Below are positions 43,790-59,382 of a stretch of DNA of 64,000 nucleotides, one piece after another. Positions within the stretch are counted from its first letter, which is position 1. Each line of letters begins with the position of its first letter. The DNA is from Bacillus timonensis (GTDB lineage: Bacteria > Bacillota > Bacilli > Bacillales > Bacillaceae_L). A program made the translations under genes and the position numbers. The DNA lies in NCBI GenBank assembly GCA_020171895.1, contig JAIVAN010000003.1, forward strand, positions 248,001-312,000. Direction: 5' to 3'. Below the pieces are notes generated by a model. The model was not told the origin of the DNA, searched no databases, and worked only from the letters and a program-made list of their open reading frames with translations.

Positions 43790-45094
43790 ATGAAAAACCA
43801 AAATGAAAAAATTATCTATGGAATAAACGATACACCACCACCACACAAATTTCTAATTTTAAGCTTACAACATTTATTTGCAATGTTTGGTGCAACAATA
43901 CTTGTTCCCTTCTTAGTAGGACTAAGTCCAGCTGTAGCACTCATCTCAAGTGGTTTAGGAACACTAGCATTTCTTTTAATCACGAAAGGCCAAGTGCCAG
44001 CCTACTTAGGATCCTCTTTTGCTTTCATCGCCCCGATTATTGCAGCAAAAGCTGCTGGTGGACCAGGAGCAGCAATGGTCGGAAGTTTCTTAGCAGGGTT
44101 GGTTTATGGGATTGTGGCATTATTAATTAAAACTTCAGGGCACAAATGGATTGTTAGAATGTTACCACCAGTTGTAGTAGGCCCGGTAATTATCGTTATT
44201 GGTTTAAGCCTTGCAAATGTAGCAGTAAGCATGGCAATGAACAATCCAGAAGGGAATTATAACTTAACCTATTTTTCAGTAGCAATTGTAACATTAGCAA
44301 TTACAATTATTAGTTCAATCTTTTTTAAAGGCTTCTTTAGCTTAATTCCAGTATTAATTGGTATTACTGGTGGATATGTATATGCAAACATCATGGGGTT
44401 AGTAGATTTTACTGGTGTAAAAGCAGCAAAGATTTTTGAAATGCCAGAGTTTGTAATACCTTTTGTAAATTACACACCAAGTATCTCGTGGGATATCATT
44501 CTTCTGATGGTACCAGTTGCTATCGTAACCTTATCTGAACACATTGGACATCAAATGGTACTAAGTAAAGTAGTAGAAAAAGACTTAATTGAAAAACCAG
44601 GTCTTCACAGATCAATTTTAGGTGACGGAGTAGCTACAATGATTGCAGCCACGTTAGGTGGACCACCTAATACAACTTATGGAGAAAATATTGGTGTATT
44701 GGCAATCACAAGAGTATACAGTGTATTCGTAATAGCAGGAGCAGCAATTATTGCAATAGGGTTTGGGTTTATTGGAAAAGTTACAGCACTTATTAGCTCT
44801 ATTCCAACTCCAGTAATGGGTGGTGTTTCAATCCTATTATTCGGTATTATTGCATCATCTGGACTAAGAATGTTAGTTGACAGCAAAATTGATTTTGGTG
44901 ACAAACGAAACTTGATTATATCTTCAGTAATCCTTGTTGTAGGAATTGGAGGGGCAATCATTAAAGTTTCTGATAAATTTGAAATGCATGGTCTTGCTTT
45001 AGCAGCAATCCTTGGAATCGTATTAAATATCGTTTTACCAGGAAGACCAAAAGTAGAAGAAAATATTTACGAACAAGATCATAACGCGGCATAA
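43790..45094 (+). CDS. pyrP: Uracil permease
   Basis: A membrane protein of 434 residues with about 12-14 membrane segments, of the nucleobase-ascorbate transporter (NCS2/UraA) family, which brings uracil in by proton symport. Family motifs are LQHLFAMFGATILVPFL near the start, SSFAFIAPI, VALSEHIGHQ as VTLSEHIGHQMVLSK (about residues 245-259) and GGPPNTTYGENIGVLAITRV (about 286-305). TAGGAGG precedes ATG 43790; the upstream extension from 43736 overlaps the attenuator terminator. Second gene of the pyr operon. Confidence 0.96.
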   Translation: MKNQNEKIIYGINDTPPPHKFLILSLQHLFAMFGATILVPFLVGLSPAVALISSGLGTLAFLLITKGQVPAYLGSSFAFIAPIIAAKAAGGPGAAMVGSFLAGLVYGIVALLIKTSGHKWIVRMLPPVVVGPVIIVIGLSLANVAVSMAMNNPEGNYNLTYFSVAIVTLAITIISSIFFKGFFSLIPVLIGITGGYVYANIMGLVDFTGVKAAKIFEMPEFVIPFVNYTPSISWDIILLMVPVAIVTLSEHIGHQMVLSKVVEKDLIEKPGLHRSILGDGVATMIAATLGGPPNTTYGENIGVLAITRVYSVFVIAGAAIIAIGFGFIGKVTALISSIPTPVMGGVSILLFGIIASSGLRMLVDSKIDFGDKRNLIISSVILVVGIGGAIIKVSDKFEMHGLALAAILGIVLNIVLPGRPKVEENIYEQDHNAA

Positions 45095-45096
45095 TC

Positions 45097-45232
45097 ACCT
45101 TTTAAAAAAGTCCAGAGAGGCTTAGAAGGGTATTATTAGCAGAAGGAAAAAGAAGAGTACGATGTACTCTTCCTTTCCCATACTCACAATCTGTTAAAAC
45201 ACCCTACTTTCTAAAAGTTTGGGTGTTTTTTT
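45097..45232 (+). promoter_or_regulatory. PyrR attenuator 3 (pyrP-pyrB)
   Basis: A canonical PyrR site, CCTTTT-AAAAA-AGTC-CAGAGA-GGCT-TAG-AAGGG, lies at 45098-45130. A stable AAGAGTAC/GTACTCTT hairpin (45152-45171) belongs to the antiterminator region. The terminator is ACACCC (45199-45204) with GGGTGT (45221-45226), an inner ACTTT/AAAGT helix and T6. Confidence 0.92.
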
Positions 45233-45236
45233 ATAG

Positions 45237-46157
<921 letters not shown>

Positions 46158-46171
46158 AAGGGGGAATTGCA

Positions 46172-47458
46172 ATGTCATTCGTTTTAAAAAATGGAAAATT
46201 GATCAATAATCATGGAGAACTAGTACAAGTAGATTTGAAAATTGAGGACAGAATCATCGTTCAAATTGAAGAAAAGTTAGAGTGTACAGGTTCTAGAGAA
46301 ATCGATCTTTTAGGTCATTTAATCGCACCTGGACTTGTTGATTTACATGTCCACTTAAGAGAACCAGGTGGAGAGCATAAAGAAACGATTGAAACAGGTA
46401 CATTGGCAGCAGCAAAGGGTGGTTTTACAACAATTGCAGCTATGCCAAACACTAGACCAGTTCCTGATACGAAAGAGCAATTGACATGGTTGCAAAACAG
46501 AATAAAAGAAACAGCTCATGTTAAAGTGCTTCCTTATGCGTCAATAACAATTAGAGAGCTCGGAATAGAGATTACAAACATGGAAGAACTAAAAGCCGTT
46601 GGAGCTTTTGCTTTTACAGATGATGGTGTGGGAGTTCAATCTGCAGGAGTGATGCTAGAAGCAATGAAACGAGCTGCACATATCAATATGCCAATCGTTG
46701 CTCACTGTGAGGATAACACATTAATCAATAAGGGAGCAGTTCATGAAGGGAATTTCTCTAAGCAACATGGTTTGAATGGTATCCCATCAGTATGCGAATC
46801 TGTACATATCGCTAGAGATGTATTATTAGCTGAAGCTGCTAATTGTCATTATCACGTTTGTCATATTAGCACAAAAGAATCCGTTAGGGTTGTTAGAGAT
46901 GCAAAGAAAGCTGGAATTAAGGTGACAGCAGAGGTTACGCCACACCATCTTCTACTTTGTGAAGAAGACATCCCTGGTTTGGACACAAATTATAAAATGA
47001 ATCCACCTTTAAGAGGAAAAGAAGATCAAGAGGCATTATTAGAAGGCTTATTAGATGGAACAATTGACTTTATCGCTACAGATCATGCCCCACATACTGA
47101 GGAAGAGAAGGCAGAAGGGATGCAACTTTCTCCATTTGGAATAGTAGGGTTAGAAACAGCATTTCCGCTTCTTTATACAAACCTAGTAGAAACAAATAAA
47201 CTGACTCTGGCACAACTCATTAACTTTTTAGCAAAGAAGCCCGCTGAACTATTTAATTTATCGGTAGGTAAGATAGAGGTTGGTGCTCAAGCAGATTTAA
47301 CTATTATTGATTTAGAATTAGAACAAACGATAGACTCAAGAACGTTTGTGTCAAAAGGTAGAAATACTCCTTTCAATGGTTGGAAGTGCAAAGGTTGGCC
47401 AGTAATGACATTTGTAGATGGAAAATTAAGATGGCAAAAGGAGACGGTACTTGTATGA
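46172..47458 (+). CDS. pyrC: Dihydroorotase
   Basis: A zinc amidohydrolase of 428 residues (class I type). The metal-binding [17 protein letters not shown] (about residues 55-71), [23 protein letters not shown] and the catalytic [14 protein letters not shown] (about 299-312) are all seen. It closes carbamoyl-aspartate to dihydroorotate. AAAAGGGGG precedes the ATG, and its stop overlaps the pyrAA start in ATGA. Confidence 0.97.
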   Translation: MSFVLKNGKLINNHGELVQVDLKIEDRIIVQIEEKLECTGSREIDLLGHLIAPGLVDLHVHLREPGGEHKETIETGTLAAAKGGFTTIAAMPNTRPVPDTKEQLTWLQNRIKETAHVKVLPYASITIRELGIEITNMEELKAVGAFAFTDDGVGVQSAGVMLEAMKRAAHINMPIVAHCEDNTLINKGAVHEGNFSKQHGLNGIPSVCESVHIARDVLLAEAANCHYHVCHISTKESVRVVRDAKKAGIKVTAEVTPHHLLLCEEDIPGLDTNYKMNPPLRGKEDQEALLEGLLDGTIDFIATDHAPHTEEEKAEGMQLSPFGIVGLETAFPLLYTNLVETNKLTLAQLINFLAKKPAELFNLSVGKIEVGAQADLTIIDLELEQTIDSRTFVSKGRNTPFNGWKCKGWPVMTFVDGKLRWQKETVLV

Positions 47459-48555
47459 AGAGACAATTAATTCTTGAAGAAGGAACAGTACTTGTAGGAA
47501 AAGCATTTGGCAGCGATGAAGAAACTGTTGGAGAAGTTGTATTTAACACTGGTATGACTGGTTATCAAGAAATTTTATCAGATCCATCATATTGCGGCCA
47601 GATTGTTACATTAACATATCCATTAATAGGGAACTATGGCATAAACAGAGATGACTTTGAATCTATTAATCCAGCCATTCAAGGATTTATTGTAAAAGAA
47701 ATATGTGAATACCCTTCTAATTTCAGAAATGAACATAGTTTAGATGAGTTTTTTAAGGCAAAGAATATTCCTGGAATTTCTGGAGTTGATACTAGGAAAT
47801 TAACAAGAATTATACGACAACATGGCACATTAAAAGGTGCGATATGTTCCATGAATGTAAACGTCGATGAAGTGTTAGCGAGACTAAGAGATAATGAGCT
47901 TCCAAGGAATCAAGTTAAAACAGTTTCAACGAAAAGTGCTTATCCAAGTCCTGGGAGAGGTCATAGAGTAGTCCTTGTAGATTATGGGATGAAGCATGGG
48001 ATATTACGCGAACTAAATAATCGTAATTGTGATGTAATCGTAGTCCCATATAATGTGACAGCTGAAGAAATCATAAGTCATAGCCCTGACGGAATTATGT
48101 TAAGTAATGGGCCTGGAGATCCAAAGGATGTTCCAGAAGCAATTGCAATGATAAATGGAATTTTAGGGAAAGTTCCAATGTTTGGAATCTGCCTTGGTCA
48201 CCAGTTGTTTGCCCTAGCATGCGGGGCTGAAACGGAAAAAATGAAATTCGGACACCGTGGATCAAATCATCCTGTTAAGCACTTAGAAACGGGAAAAGTT
48301 GCGATTACGTCTCAAAACCATGGATATACAGTAAATGAAAATTCAATAGAAAATACAGAACTTGAAGTTACTCATATAGCACTTAATGATGGAACAGTAG
48401 AAGGTTTAAAGCATAAAAAGTTTCCAGCGTTTACGGTTCAATATCACCCGGAAGCTTCTCCTGGGCCAGAAGATGCAAACTACCTGTTTGATCAATTTCT
48501 ATCAATGATTGAAAGCTCTAAGAAAGAAGGGGTAAAAACATGCCAAAACGTGTAG
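47455..48555 (+). CDS. pyrAA: Carbamoyl-phosphate synthase, glutaminase small subunit (pyrimidine-specific)
   Basis: A protein of 366 residues. The N-terminal CPSase small-chain domain ([30 protein letters not shown]) is followed by a class I glutamine amidotransferase with nucleophile Cys in [11 protein letters not shown] and the His-Glu pair in YHPEASPGP. It supplies ammonia to the large subunit. ATG 47455 overlaps the pyrC stop and matches the family start. The end overlaps pyrAB by 16 bp. Its place within the pyr operon makes it the pyrimidine-regulated enzyme rather than the arginine one. Confidence 0.97.
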   Translation: MKRQLILEEGTVLVGKAFGSDEETVGEVVFNTGMTGYQEILSDPSYCGQIVTLTYPLIGNYGINRDDFESINPAIQGFIVKEICEYPSNFRNEHSLDEFFKAKNIPGISGVDTRKLTRIIRQHGTLKGAICSMNVNVDEVLARLRDNELPRNQVKTVSTKSAYPSPGRGHRVVLVDYGMKHGILRELNNRNCDVIVVPYNVTAEEIISHSPDGIMLSNGPGDPKDVPEAIAMINGILGKVPMFGICLGHQLFALACGAETEKMKFGHRGSNHPVKHLETGKVAITSQNHGYTVNENSIENTELEVTHIALNDGTVEGLKHKKFPAFTVQYHPEASPGPEDANYLFDQFLSMIESSKKEGVKTCQNV

Positions 48556-51500
48556 ATATCAATAGTATTCTAGTAATTGGATCAGGTCCTATTATCATCG
48601 GTCAGGCTGCAGAGTTTGATTATGCAGGGACTCAAGCATGCTTAGCGTTAAAAGAAGAAGGCTATAAAGTTATATTAGTCAATTCTAACCCAGCTACAAT
48701 CATGACGGATACAGAGATTGCAGACAGTGTATATATCGAACCACTTACTCTTGAATTTGTTAGTCGAATTATTCGTAAAGAGAGACCAGATGCTATTTTA
48801 CCAACTTTAGGTGGCCAAACAGGATTAAATATGGCGATTGAATTAGCGAAATCAGGTGTGCTCTCGGAATGTGGAGTGGAGGTACTAGGTACAAAGCTCT
48901 CTGCAATAGAACAGGCAGAAGACAGAGATTTATTCAGAACATTAATGAACGAATTGGGTGAGCCTGTACCTGAAAGTGAAATTGTGCACTCATTAGGGGA
49001 AGCAATGGAGTTTGTTAAGGCAGTAGGTTATCCAGTTATTGTTCGTCCCGCTTACACTCTCGGTGGTACTGGTGGAGGAATCTGTGAAGATGAAGAAGAA
49101 TTTATTGAAATTGTAAAGAGTGGTTTGAAAAATAGTCCAGTTACACAATGCTTAATTGAAAAGAGTATTGCGGGCTTTAAGGAAATTGAATATGAGGTTA
49201 TGCGTGATTCTAATGATAATGCAATTGTTGTATGTAATATGGAAAACGTTGATCCAGTAGGAATCCATACAGGTGATTCAATTGTAGTTGCTCCAAGTCA
49301 AACCTTAAGTGACCGTGAATATCAAATGCTAAGAAACACGTCGTTAAAAATCATCCGTGCTTTAAAAATTGAAGGTGGTTGTAACGTTCAACTTGCCTTA
49401 GACCCAAATAGCTTTAACTATTACATTATTGAAGTAAATCCACGAGTAAGTCGTTCATCTGCACTTGCTTCAAAAGCAACTGGGTATCCAATAGCTAAAC
49501 TTGCCGCGAAAATCGCAGTCGGTCTTACTTTAGATGAAATGATAAATCCAGTAACAGGAAAGTCATACGCATGTTTTGAGCCAGCTTTAGATTATATCGT
49601 GACAAAGATTCCAAGGTGGCCATTCGATAAATTTGAATCAGCAAATCGACGATTAGGTACGCAAATGAAGGCAACCGGTGAAGTGATGGCGATTGGTAGA
49701 AACTTTGAAGAGTCAATCTTAAAAGCTGTGCGCTCTTTAGAAGCTGACGTATATCATCTAGATTTGAAAGATAGCGAGCTTATAAGTAACGACCTAATTG
49801 AAAAACGGATTCGAAAAGCAGGAGATGAAAGACTTTTCTATGTGGCAGAAGCAATTCGTAGAGAAATTAACATTAAAGAAATTCACGAATGGTGTAAAAT
49901 AGATCTTTTCTTTTTACAGAAATTTAAGAATATTATCTTGTTTGAAAGAAAGCTGCAAGATAATATAGGTAATCTAGAAATACTTGAGGAAGCAAAAAAG
50001 ATTGGTTTTTCAGATAGTGCTATCGCTAAACTATGGAATTATTCTGAAAGAGAACTTTATGAAGTTAGAACTGCAGCTAACATCAAGCCAGTGTATAAAA
50101 TGGTTGATACATGCGCAGCAGAATTTGAATCAACAACTCCATATTATTATGGGACATATGAGGAAGAAAATGAATCAATTGTAACTGAGAGAAATAGTGT
50201 TGTAGTTCTTGGGTCTGGACCAATTAGAATTGGGCAAGGAGTCGAGTTTGATTATGCGACAGTTCATTCAGTTTGGGCAATAAAAGAGGCTGGATACGAA
50301 GCCATCATTGTTAATAATAACCCAGAAACAGTCTCTACAGACTTTAGTATTTCTGATAAATTGTACTTCGAACCGTTAACGATTGAAGATGTGATGCACA
50401 TCGTTGAACTTGAAAAACCAATTGGGGTAGTTGTTCAGTTTGGTGGCCAAACAGCGATTAATCTCGCAAATGAGTTATCGGCTAGGGGGGTAACAATTAT
50501 TGGAACATCTCTAGAAGATCTAGATCGAGCTGAAGACCGTGATAAATTTGAACAAACGATGAATCAATTATCAATCCCTCAACCAACAGGAAAAACTGCC
50601 ACGTCAGTGGAGGAAGCAGTGACAATAGCAGAAAGTATTGGATATCCAGTGTTAGTTCGCCCTTCCTATGTGTTAGGTGGCCGTGCAATGGAAATCGTTT
50701 ACCAAACTGAAGAGCTTCTTCATTATATGACGCACGCTGTAAAGGTAAATCCACAGCACCCAGTTTTAGTTGATAGATATTTAATTGGGAAAGAAATCGA
50801 AGTAGATGCCATTTCGGATGGTGAGACTGTTTTTATCCCAGGAATAATGGAGCATATAGAAAGAGCGGGTGTTCATTCAGGCGATTCTATAGCAGTGTAT
50901 CCACCACAAAGTATATTAAAAGAAATAAAAGATAAAATCATTGATTATACGATTAGGATTGCAAGAGGTTTAAATATAAAAGGTTTACTAAATATTCAAT
51001 TTGTCGTTTATAAAAATGATGTGTTTGTATTAGAAGTAAACCCAAGATCAAGCAGAACAGTTCCGTTTTTAAGTAAAATAACAGGTGTGCCTATGGCTAA
51101 TGTTGCCACAAAAGTGATTCTCGGTCAGTCATTACAGCAATTAGGGTATGAAACTGGATTGCAACCTGAAAGTACCGGAGTGTATGTAAAAGTTCCAGTG
51201 TTCTCATTTGCAAAATTACGCAGAGTTGATATTACACTAGGTCCTGAGATGAAATCGACAGGAGAGGTAATGGGAAAGGATACAACTCTTGAAAAAGCAT
51301 TATATAAAGGATTGGTAGCTTCGGGGATTAAAATTCCTATGTATGGTTCAGTCCTACTAACAGTTGCAGATAAGGATAAAGAAGAAGCATTAGATATTGC
51401 TAAAAGATTCCATAGAATTGGCTACAGAATATTAGCGACAAGTGGAACATCTCTATACTTAAATGATGCTGGAGTTCCAACAACTGTAGTGAATAAAATA

Positions 51501-51751
51501 GGATCTGATAAACCGAACCTCATAGATGTCATTCGTCAAGGTGAAGCACAATTCGTCATTAATACTTTAACAAAAGGGAAGCAGCCGGCACGTGATGGAT
51601 TCAGAATCAGAAGAGAATCAGTTGAAAATGGAGTAGCGTGTTTGACTAGTCTTGACACAGCAAAGGCTATTTTAAGAGTTTTAGAATCTATGAATTTCTC
51701 AAGTGATGCCATGGCTTCAAACACTGTGTCAAGAGAGGTGACTTTTTCCTA

Positions 51752-51752
<1 letters not shown>
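48540..51752 (+). CDS. pyrAB: Carbamoyl-phosphate synthase large subunit (pyrimidine-specific)
   Basis: A protein of 1070 residues, complete, with two homologous ATP-grasp halves: the first starts [25 protein letters not shown] and the second, near residue 555, [23 protein letters not shown]. Glycine-rich ATP loops ([12 protein letters not shown] and [11 protein letters not shown]) follow in each half. The C-terminal MGS-like domain (about 930-1070) is the allosteric region that binds PRPP or UMP. It makes carbamoyl phosphate from bicarbonate, ammonia and two ATP. It overlaps pyrAA by 16 bp and pyrK by 1 bp. Confidence 0.98.
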
Positions 51753-54157
<2,405 letters not shown>

Positions 54158-54161
<4 letters not shown>

Positions 54162-54784
54162 AGAAAAGAATAGCAGAACATTTATTAGAAATTGGTGCAG
54201 TATTTTTACAGCCTAATCAACCGTTTACATGGTCTTCTGGGATGAAATCTCCAATTTATTGTGATAATCGGCTAACACTCTCTTATCCACACGTTCGAAA
54301 AGAAGTTGCCACTGGATTATCTGAATTAATTAAAGAACACTTTAAGGATGCTGAAGTCATTGCTGGAACAGCAACAGCAGGTATTCCTCATGCTGCATGG
54401 GTTAGTGATCAAATGAATTTACCAATGTGCTATGTTCGAAGTAAAGCTAAAGAACATGGAAAAGGAAATCAAATTGAAGGAAAAGTAGACCGTGGACAAA
54501 AGGTAGTTGTTGTCGAGGATTTACTATCAACTGGTGGGAGCGCAATACAAGCAGTAAATGCTTTAAGAGAAGAGGGATGTAAAGTATTAGGGATTGTATC
54601 AATCTTTACATATGGCCTTCCCGTTGCACGTGATCATTTAGGATCAAATGATATAGAGGCATTCTCGCTGTGTGACTATCAGTCTTTAATTGATGTAGCC
54701 TTAGAATTAGGGAAAATTCAACCCGAAGACCTTGAAAAATTAAATAGGTGGAAAGAAAACCCTGCTGAATGGGAGATTAATTAA
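54158..54784 (+). CDS. pyrE: Orotate phosphoribosyltransferase
   Basis: A type I phosphoribosyltransferase of 208 residues making OMP from orotate and [20 protein letters not shown] at about residues 23-38 and the PRPP loop [14 protein letters not shown] (about 116-129) are diagnostic, with the mobile lysine loop [11 protein letters not shown] between them. It is the last gene of the pyr operon; a bidirectional terminator lies between it and the convergent rqcH. Confidence 0.97.
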
Positions 54785-54787
54785 ACC

Positions 54788-54826
54788 GAAAATGGCCAGC
54801 ATTTGTAATAATGCTGGCCATTTTTA
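54788..54826. terminator. Bidirectional terminator between pyrE and rqcH
   Basis: AAAATGGCCAGCAT and ATGCTGGCCATTTTT form a stem of about 14 bp with A and T tracts on both sides, serving the convergent pyr operon and rqcH. Confidence 0.93.
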
Positions 54827-56536
54827 CTATTTCTTTAAGCTAAGAACCAAATCTTCATTTGGTGTAACATAAACGGTTTTTTGATGGTCGTAAATAACAA
54901 AGCCCGGTTTTGCTCCACTCGGTTTCTTTACATGCTTAACGAATGTATAGTCAACTGGAACAGAAGATGAGTTTTTGGCCTTGCTAAAATACGCGGCTAA
55001 TACCGCAGCCTCTTGAATGGTTTTTTCTGAAGGCTCTTTACTTCTAATAACTACATGAGAACCTGGAATATCTTTCGTATGAAACCATAATTCATCTCTA
55101 GAAGCGACTTTATTTGTTAAATAATCATTTTGTTTGTTATTCTTTCCTACTATTATCTCTGTGCCATCAGAGCTGACATAATATTCAAGCACAGGCTTAT
55201 GAGGTTTATTTTTCTTTTGACCTTTCATTTGACGCTTCTTAATATAGCCCTCTTCCATTAGTTCTTCTCGAATTTCTTGAATATCTTTTGGAGAAGCAGA
55301 TTCCATCTGTTGTATTAATGAATTGAAATAATCCAGTTCTCTTTTTGCAATTTCAATTTGTTCTTTTACAAATGAAATCGAATTTCTTGCCTTTTGGTAT
55401 TTCTGAAAATAGAATTGAGCATTTTCAGAAGGAGATTTATGTGGTTGAAGTGGAATAGATATAGCTTCATAGTTTTCTGAATAATAGTTAGTCACTTCAA
55501 TTTCTTTACTACCTCGTTTTAAAAGGTGGAGATTAGCAGTTAAAAGTTCTCCGAATAAACGAAACTTTTCAGCTTTACCTGCGTCTGTTAAAGCTTTTTT
55601 TAGTTTCTCTATTTTTTTTTCATTTTTGTTTCTCTCATTATAGATAAACTTCTCTAAATCACTTCCTTGTTGTTTAACCCTGTCACGCTCTGCTTTTCCA
55701 TAATAGTAACGGTCAAGCATTTCACTTATAGAGGAATATTGTTTAATTTCCCCATTTAAATGAGCTAGCGGAAGGATATAAAAGAATTCTTTTTGTTCAT
55801 TCGTTATGATCTGAGGATGAAATTGATTATGAATAACAAGTTCTATTAATGACAAAAACGATGTAGGTAGAGAATTGCGATTTGCTAATCCTGCTAAGTA
55901 CACAGCTTCTTTTGCAAAAGATGGGGAGATACCAGCAAATGTTTCCACCAGTTGTTTATCTAATTTCCCAGCATTAAAATCAATTTTTTTCATAATCGTT
56001 TCTCTATCAACATGTAAAGGATTGATTTTATCTTGCTTAGGTGGAGATACGTATGTATATCCAGGGAAAATTGTCCGATGCCTATTTACGGCGGGTGAAA
56101 TATGCTTAATACTGTCAAGAATCATGTTTTTCTCAGAATCAATTAAAATGATATTACTATGCCTGCCCATAATTTCAACAATTAGATCTTTATAAGAAAT
56201 ATCTCCAATTTCATTTCTACTCTTAAGCTTAAAGATAATAATTCTGTCTATATCTTGTTGGATGATATCTTCAATAATACTTCCTTCTAGATGCTTTCTT
56301 AATAACATACAAAACATAGGTGGTTCTGTCGGATTGTCATAATTTTCTCTTGTTAAGTGAACTCTAGCATAACTCGGATGTGCAGAAAGAAGTAATTTAT
56401 GATTTACCCCATTAGCTCGGATTTGAAAAAGTAGTTCGTTCTTATAAGGTTGATAAATTTTGGAGATTCGACCATTCTTAATTTTTGCATTTAATTCATG
56501 CGTCATAGCATATGTAAAAATCCCATCAAAGGACAT
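54827..56536 (-). CDS. rqcH: Rqc2-like ribosome quality control protein RqcH (NFACT, YloA)
   Basis: A protein of 569 residues with the NEMF/Rqc2 plan: the NFACT-N domain ([32 protein letters not shown], and the DR pair in [10 protein letters not shown] near residue 96), helix-hairpin-helix elements, a long coiled coil (about 270-420) and the C-terminal NFACT-R domain ([36 protein letters not shown]). RqcH binds blocked large ribosomal subunits and adds C-terminal alanine tails that mark proteins for degradation. Older annotations call it fibronectin-binding protein. AAAGGGG precedes its ATG, which faces away from the calcium ATPase gene. Confidence 0.94.
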   Translation of the reverse strand: MSFDGIFTYAMTHELNAKIKNGRISKIYQPYKNELLFQIRANGVNHKLLLSAHPSYARVHLTRENYDNPTEPPMFCMLLRKHLEGSIIEDIIQQDIDRIIIFKLKSRNEIGDISYKDLIVEIMGRHSNIILIDSEKNMILDSIKHISPAVNRHRTIFPGYTYVSPPKQDKINPLHVDRETIMKKIDFNAGKLDKQLVETFAGISPSFAKEAVYLAGLANRNSLPTSFLSLIELVIHNQFHPQIITNEQKEFFYILPLAHLNGEIKQYSSISEMLDRYYYGKAERDRVKQQGSDLEKFIYNERNKNEKKIEKLKKALTDAGKAEKFRLFGELLTANLHLLKRGSKEIEVTNYYSENYEAISIPLQPHKSPSENAQFYFQKYQKARNSISFVKEQIEIAKRELDYFNSLIQQMESASPKDIQEIREELMEEGYIKKRQMKGQKKNKPHKPVLEYYVSSDGTEIIVGKNNKQNDYLTNKVASRDELWFHTKDIPGSHVVIRSKEPSEKTIQEAAVLAAYFSKAKNSSSVPVDYTFVKHVKKPSGAKPGFVIYDHQKTVYVTPNEDLVLSLKK

Positions 56537-56594
56537 AGTATTAGACCCCTTTATATAAGTATCAATTAAGGAATAGTTTATCCCTTGTCTAAAA

Positions 56595-56603
56595 AGTATA
56601 GCA
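56595..56603 (-). promoter_or_regulatory. Extended -10 candidate for rqcH
   Basis: On the minus strand TGCTATACT (56603 to 56595) is an extended -10 about 60 bp upstream of the rqcH start; no clear -35 is seen. Confidence 0.4.
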
Positions 56604-56688
56604 TTTTTTTGGACGAGGCTGAATAAGCTTTCTTAGAGATAGGAGAACTAAAACTTGATTTTTTGATTGAGGGGTGTGTGGTGTTCGA

Positions 56689-59367
56689 ATGAATTGGCAC
56701 GAAATGAGAAAAGAGGATGTCGAAAAAACGGTAAACACCAACTTTAGGGATGGGTTAACTGAAAAAGATGTAAAATTGAGACAGAAACAATATGGTTACA
56801 ATGAATTAAAAGAGGCAGAACGTCCTTCTGCAATATTAGTATTTTTAGAACAGTTTAAAGATTTTATGGTACTCGTCTTACTCGCTGCAACATTAATTTC
56901 AGGATTATTAGGCGAGTATATTGATGCAATTGCAATTATTGCAATTGTACTTATTAATGGTTTTTTAGGCTTCTTTCAAGAAAGAAAGGCTGAAAAATCC
57001 CTACATGCATTAAAGGAGCTATCAGCTCCACAAGTTCAAGTTTTTCGTGATAAAACTTGGTTGAAAATCCCTTCTAAAGAAATAGTTGTTGGTGACATCA
57101 TCCAATTTTCAGCGGGTGACCGTATAGGTGCAGATACAAGAATAATAGAAACGAAAAGCTTAGAAATAGAGGAATCTGCTTTAACTGGTGAATCACTACC
57201 AGTTATGAAATACGAAAAGCCGATACAAGGAGAAAATATTACACTTGGTGATCAAGAAAATATGGCATTTATGGGGACGATGGTAACACGAGGCAGTGGA
57301 GTTGGTGTGGTCGTAGCAACTGGTATGTCAACTGCCATGGGTCAAATTGCTGATTTAATTCAGTCAGCTGAAACGATGATTACCCCCCTTCAACGTAAAT
57401 TAGAACAATTAGGAAAGATTTTAATTTCAGTTGCCCTACTCTTAACCTTACTTGTAGTCGTAATTGGGGTTATTCAAGGACATGATTTATATAATATGTT
57501 TTTAGCAGGGGTTTCTTTAGCTGTAGCAGCAATACCAGAAGGATTACCAGCTATCGTCACAGTCGCATTATCCCTAGGTGTTCAAAGAATGATTAAGAAA
57601 AAATCGATTGTTCGAAAACTGCCTGCTGTAGAAACATTAGGTTGTGCATCTGTTATTTGTTCAGATAAAACAGGTACAATGACACAAAATAAAATGACAG
57701 TCACTCATTTATGGGCAGAGGGAAAAGAATGGACTGTGAGTGGAACTGGGTATGATCCAACCGGGAAATTTTATCTAGGAGAAAACGAGATTCGTCTTCA
57801 AGGAGAAAAGTCCCTTCAACAATTGCTTACATTCGGATTATTATGTAATAATGCCCAATTGAAAAAGAAAAAAGAAGAATATGTAGTTGATGGTGACCCA
57901 ACCGATGGAGCATTATTAGTTGCTGGGATGAAAGCAGGGCTAAGTAAGGACGAATTAATGAACCAGTTCCAAGTGGTACATGAATTTCCATTTGACTCTA
58001 CGAGAAAAATGATGAGTGTAATCATAAAAGATGGAATGGGTAAACGTTTTATTGTTACGAAGGGAGCACCCGATGTATTAATAAACGTAAGTGAATCCAT
58101 TCTATGGAAGCAAAAACATCAGCTACTATCGAGAGAGATAGAAAATGAAATCAAATCAGCGATTGATGGCTTAGCATCACAAGCACTAAGAACCATTGCA
58201 GTTGCCTATAGACCGCTTAAAGAAAATGAGAACGTTTTAAATGAATCTCAAGCTGAAAGAGGATTAACCTTTATTGGGTTACAAGGGATGATTGATCCAC
58301 CTAGGCCTGAGGTGAAAGATGCTGTTAAGGAATGTAGGGACGCTGGTATAAAAACTGTGATGATAACTGGAGATCATGTTATCACTGCCAAAGCTATTGC
58401 ACGGAAACTAGGGATTTTACCATCAAATGGAAAAGTGTTAGAAGGAAATGACTTGTCCAAAATGTCAGTCGAGGATTTAGAAGATGTGGTTGAAGATGTA
58501 TACGTTTTTGCAAGAGTCTCTCCTGAACATAAATTAAAAATTGTAAAAGCCTTTCAAAAGAAAGGTCATATAGTCGCAATGACAGGTGATGGAGTAAATG
58601 ATGCTCCAGCCATCAAAGCCTCAGATATAGGGATTTCAATGGGGATTACTGGAACAGATGTGGCAAAAGAAGCCTCATCACTTGTTTTATTAGATGACAA
58701 CTTTGCAACGATAAAAGCTGCAATTAAAGAAGGTAGAAATATTTACGAAAACATTCGAAAATTCATTCGTTATTTGTTGGCTTCTAATGTAGGTGAAATA
58801 CTCGTTATGTTATTTGCAATGCTCCTTGCCCTTCCTCTACCTTTAGTACCGATTCAAATCCTTTGGGTAAATCTTGTTACAGATGGGCTACCTGCAATGG
58901 CTCTAGGGTTAGATAAGCCAGAAGACAATGTTATGAAAAGGAGACCGAGGAATCCAAAAGAAGGTGTGTTTGCGAGAGGTTTAGGATGGAAAGTGATAAG
59001 TCGTGGATTTTTAATTGGACTTGTTACATTAGCAGCGTTTATGGTTGTTTATTACCGAGACTCTACAAATCTTGGATACGCACAAACTGTTGCTTTTGCA
59101 ACATTAGTTATGGCTCAACTTATCCACGTATTTGATTGTAGAAGTGAACGATCTGTTTTTGATCGTAACCCATTTGGCAATATGTATTTAGTTTGGGCTG
59201 TCCTTTCTTCACTATTATTGGTGCTTGTAGTGATCTATTATCCACCTTTACAACCAATTTTTCATACTCAAGCTATTATACCTACAGATTGGTTATTAAT
59301 TGTTGGATTATCTGCCGTTCCAACTTTTTTCCTAGCGGGTGCATTTTTAACAAGAAAATCAAGATAA
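56689..59367 (+). CDS. yloB: Calcium-transporting P-type ATPase (YloB)
   Basis: A P2-type ATPase of 892 residues with ten membrane segments. The actuator TGE is in SALTGESLPV, the phosphorylation site in SDKTGTMTQNKM, the hinge in MTGDGVNDAPAIK, and the ion-binding PEGLP of helix M4 and NLVTDGLPAMALG of M6 are of the SERCA type. The B. subtilis homologue YloB is a calcium ATPase that affects spore heat resistance. ATG 56689 gives the family start MNWHEM; the nearest purine-rich site, GAGGGG, is 14 bases upstream, so translation may be modest or start at GTG 56674. Confidence 0.94.
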   Translation: MNWHEMRKEDVEKTVNTNFRDGLTEKDVKLRQKQYGYNELKEAERPSAILVFLEQFKDFMVLVLLAATLISGLLGEYIDAIAIIAIVLINGFLGFFQERKAEKSLHALKELSAPQVQVFRDKTWLKIPSKEIVVGDIIQFSAGDRIGADTRIIETKSLEIEESALTGESLPVMKYEKPIQGENITLGDQENMAFMGTMVTRGSGVGVVVATGMSTAMGQIADLIQSAETMITPLQRKLEQLGKILISVALLLTLLVVVIGVIQGHDLYNMFLAGVSLAVAAIPEGLPAIVTVALSLGVQRMIKKKSIVRKLPAVETLGCASVICSDKTGTMTQNKMTVTHLWAEGKEWTVSGTGYDPTGKFYLGENEIRLQGEKSLQQLLTFGLLCNNAQLKKKKEEYVVDGDPTDGALLVAGMKAGLSKDELMNQFQVVHEFPFDSTRKMMSVIIKDGMGKRFIVTKGAPDVLINVSESILWKQKHQLLSREIENEIKSAIDGLASQALRTIAVAYRPLKENENVLNESQAERGLTFIGLQGMIDPPRPEVKDAVKECRDAGIKTVMITGDHVITAKAIARKLGILPSNGKVLEGNDLSKMSVEDLEDVVEDVYVFARVSPEHKLKIVKAFQKKGHIVAMTGDGVNDAPAIKASDIGISMGITGTDVAKEASSLVLLDDNFATIKAAIKEGRNIYENIRKFIRYLLASNVGEILVMLFAMLLALPLPLVPIQILWVNLVTDGLPAMALGLDKPEDNVMKRRPRNPKEGVFARGLGWKVISRGFLIGLVTLAAFMVVYYRDSTNLGYAQTVAFATLVMAQLIHVFDCRSERSVFDRNPFGNMYLVWAVLSSLLLVLVVIYYPPLQPIFHTQAIIPTDWLLIVGLSAVPTFFLAGAFLTRKSR

Positions 59368-59382
59368 ACTATGTTATAATGC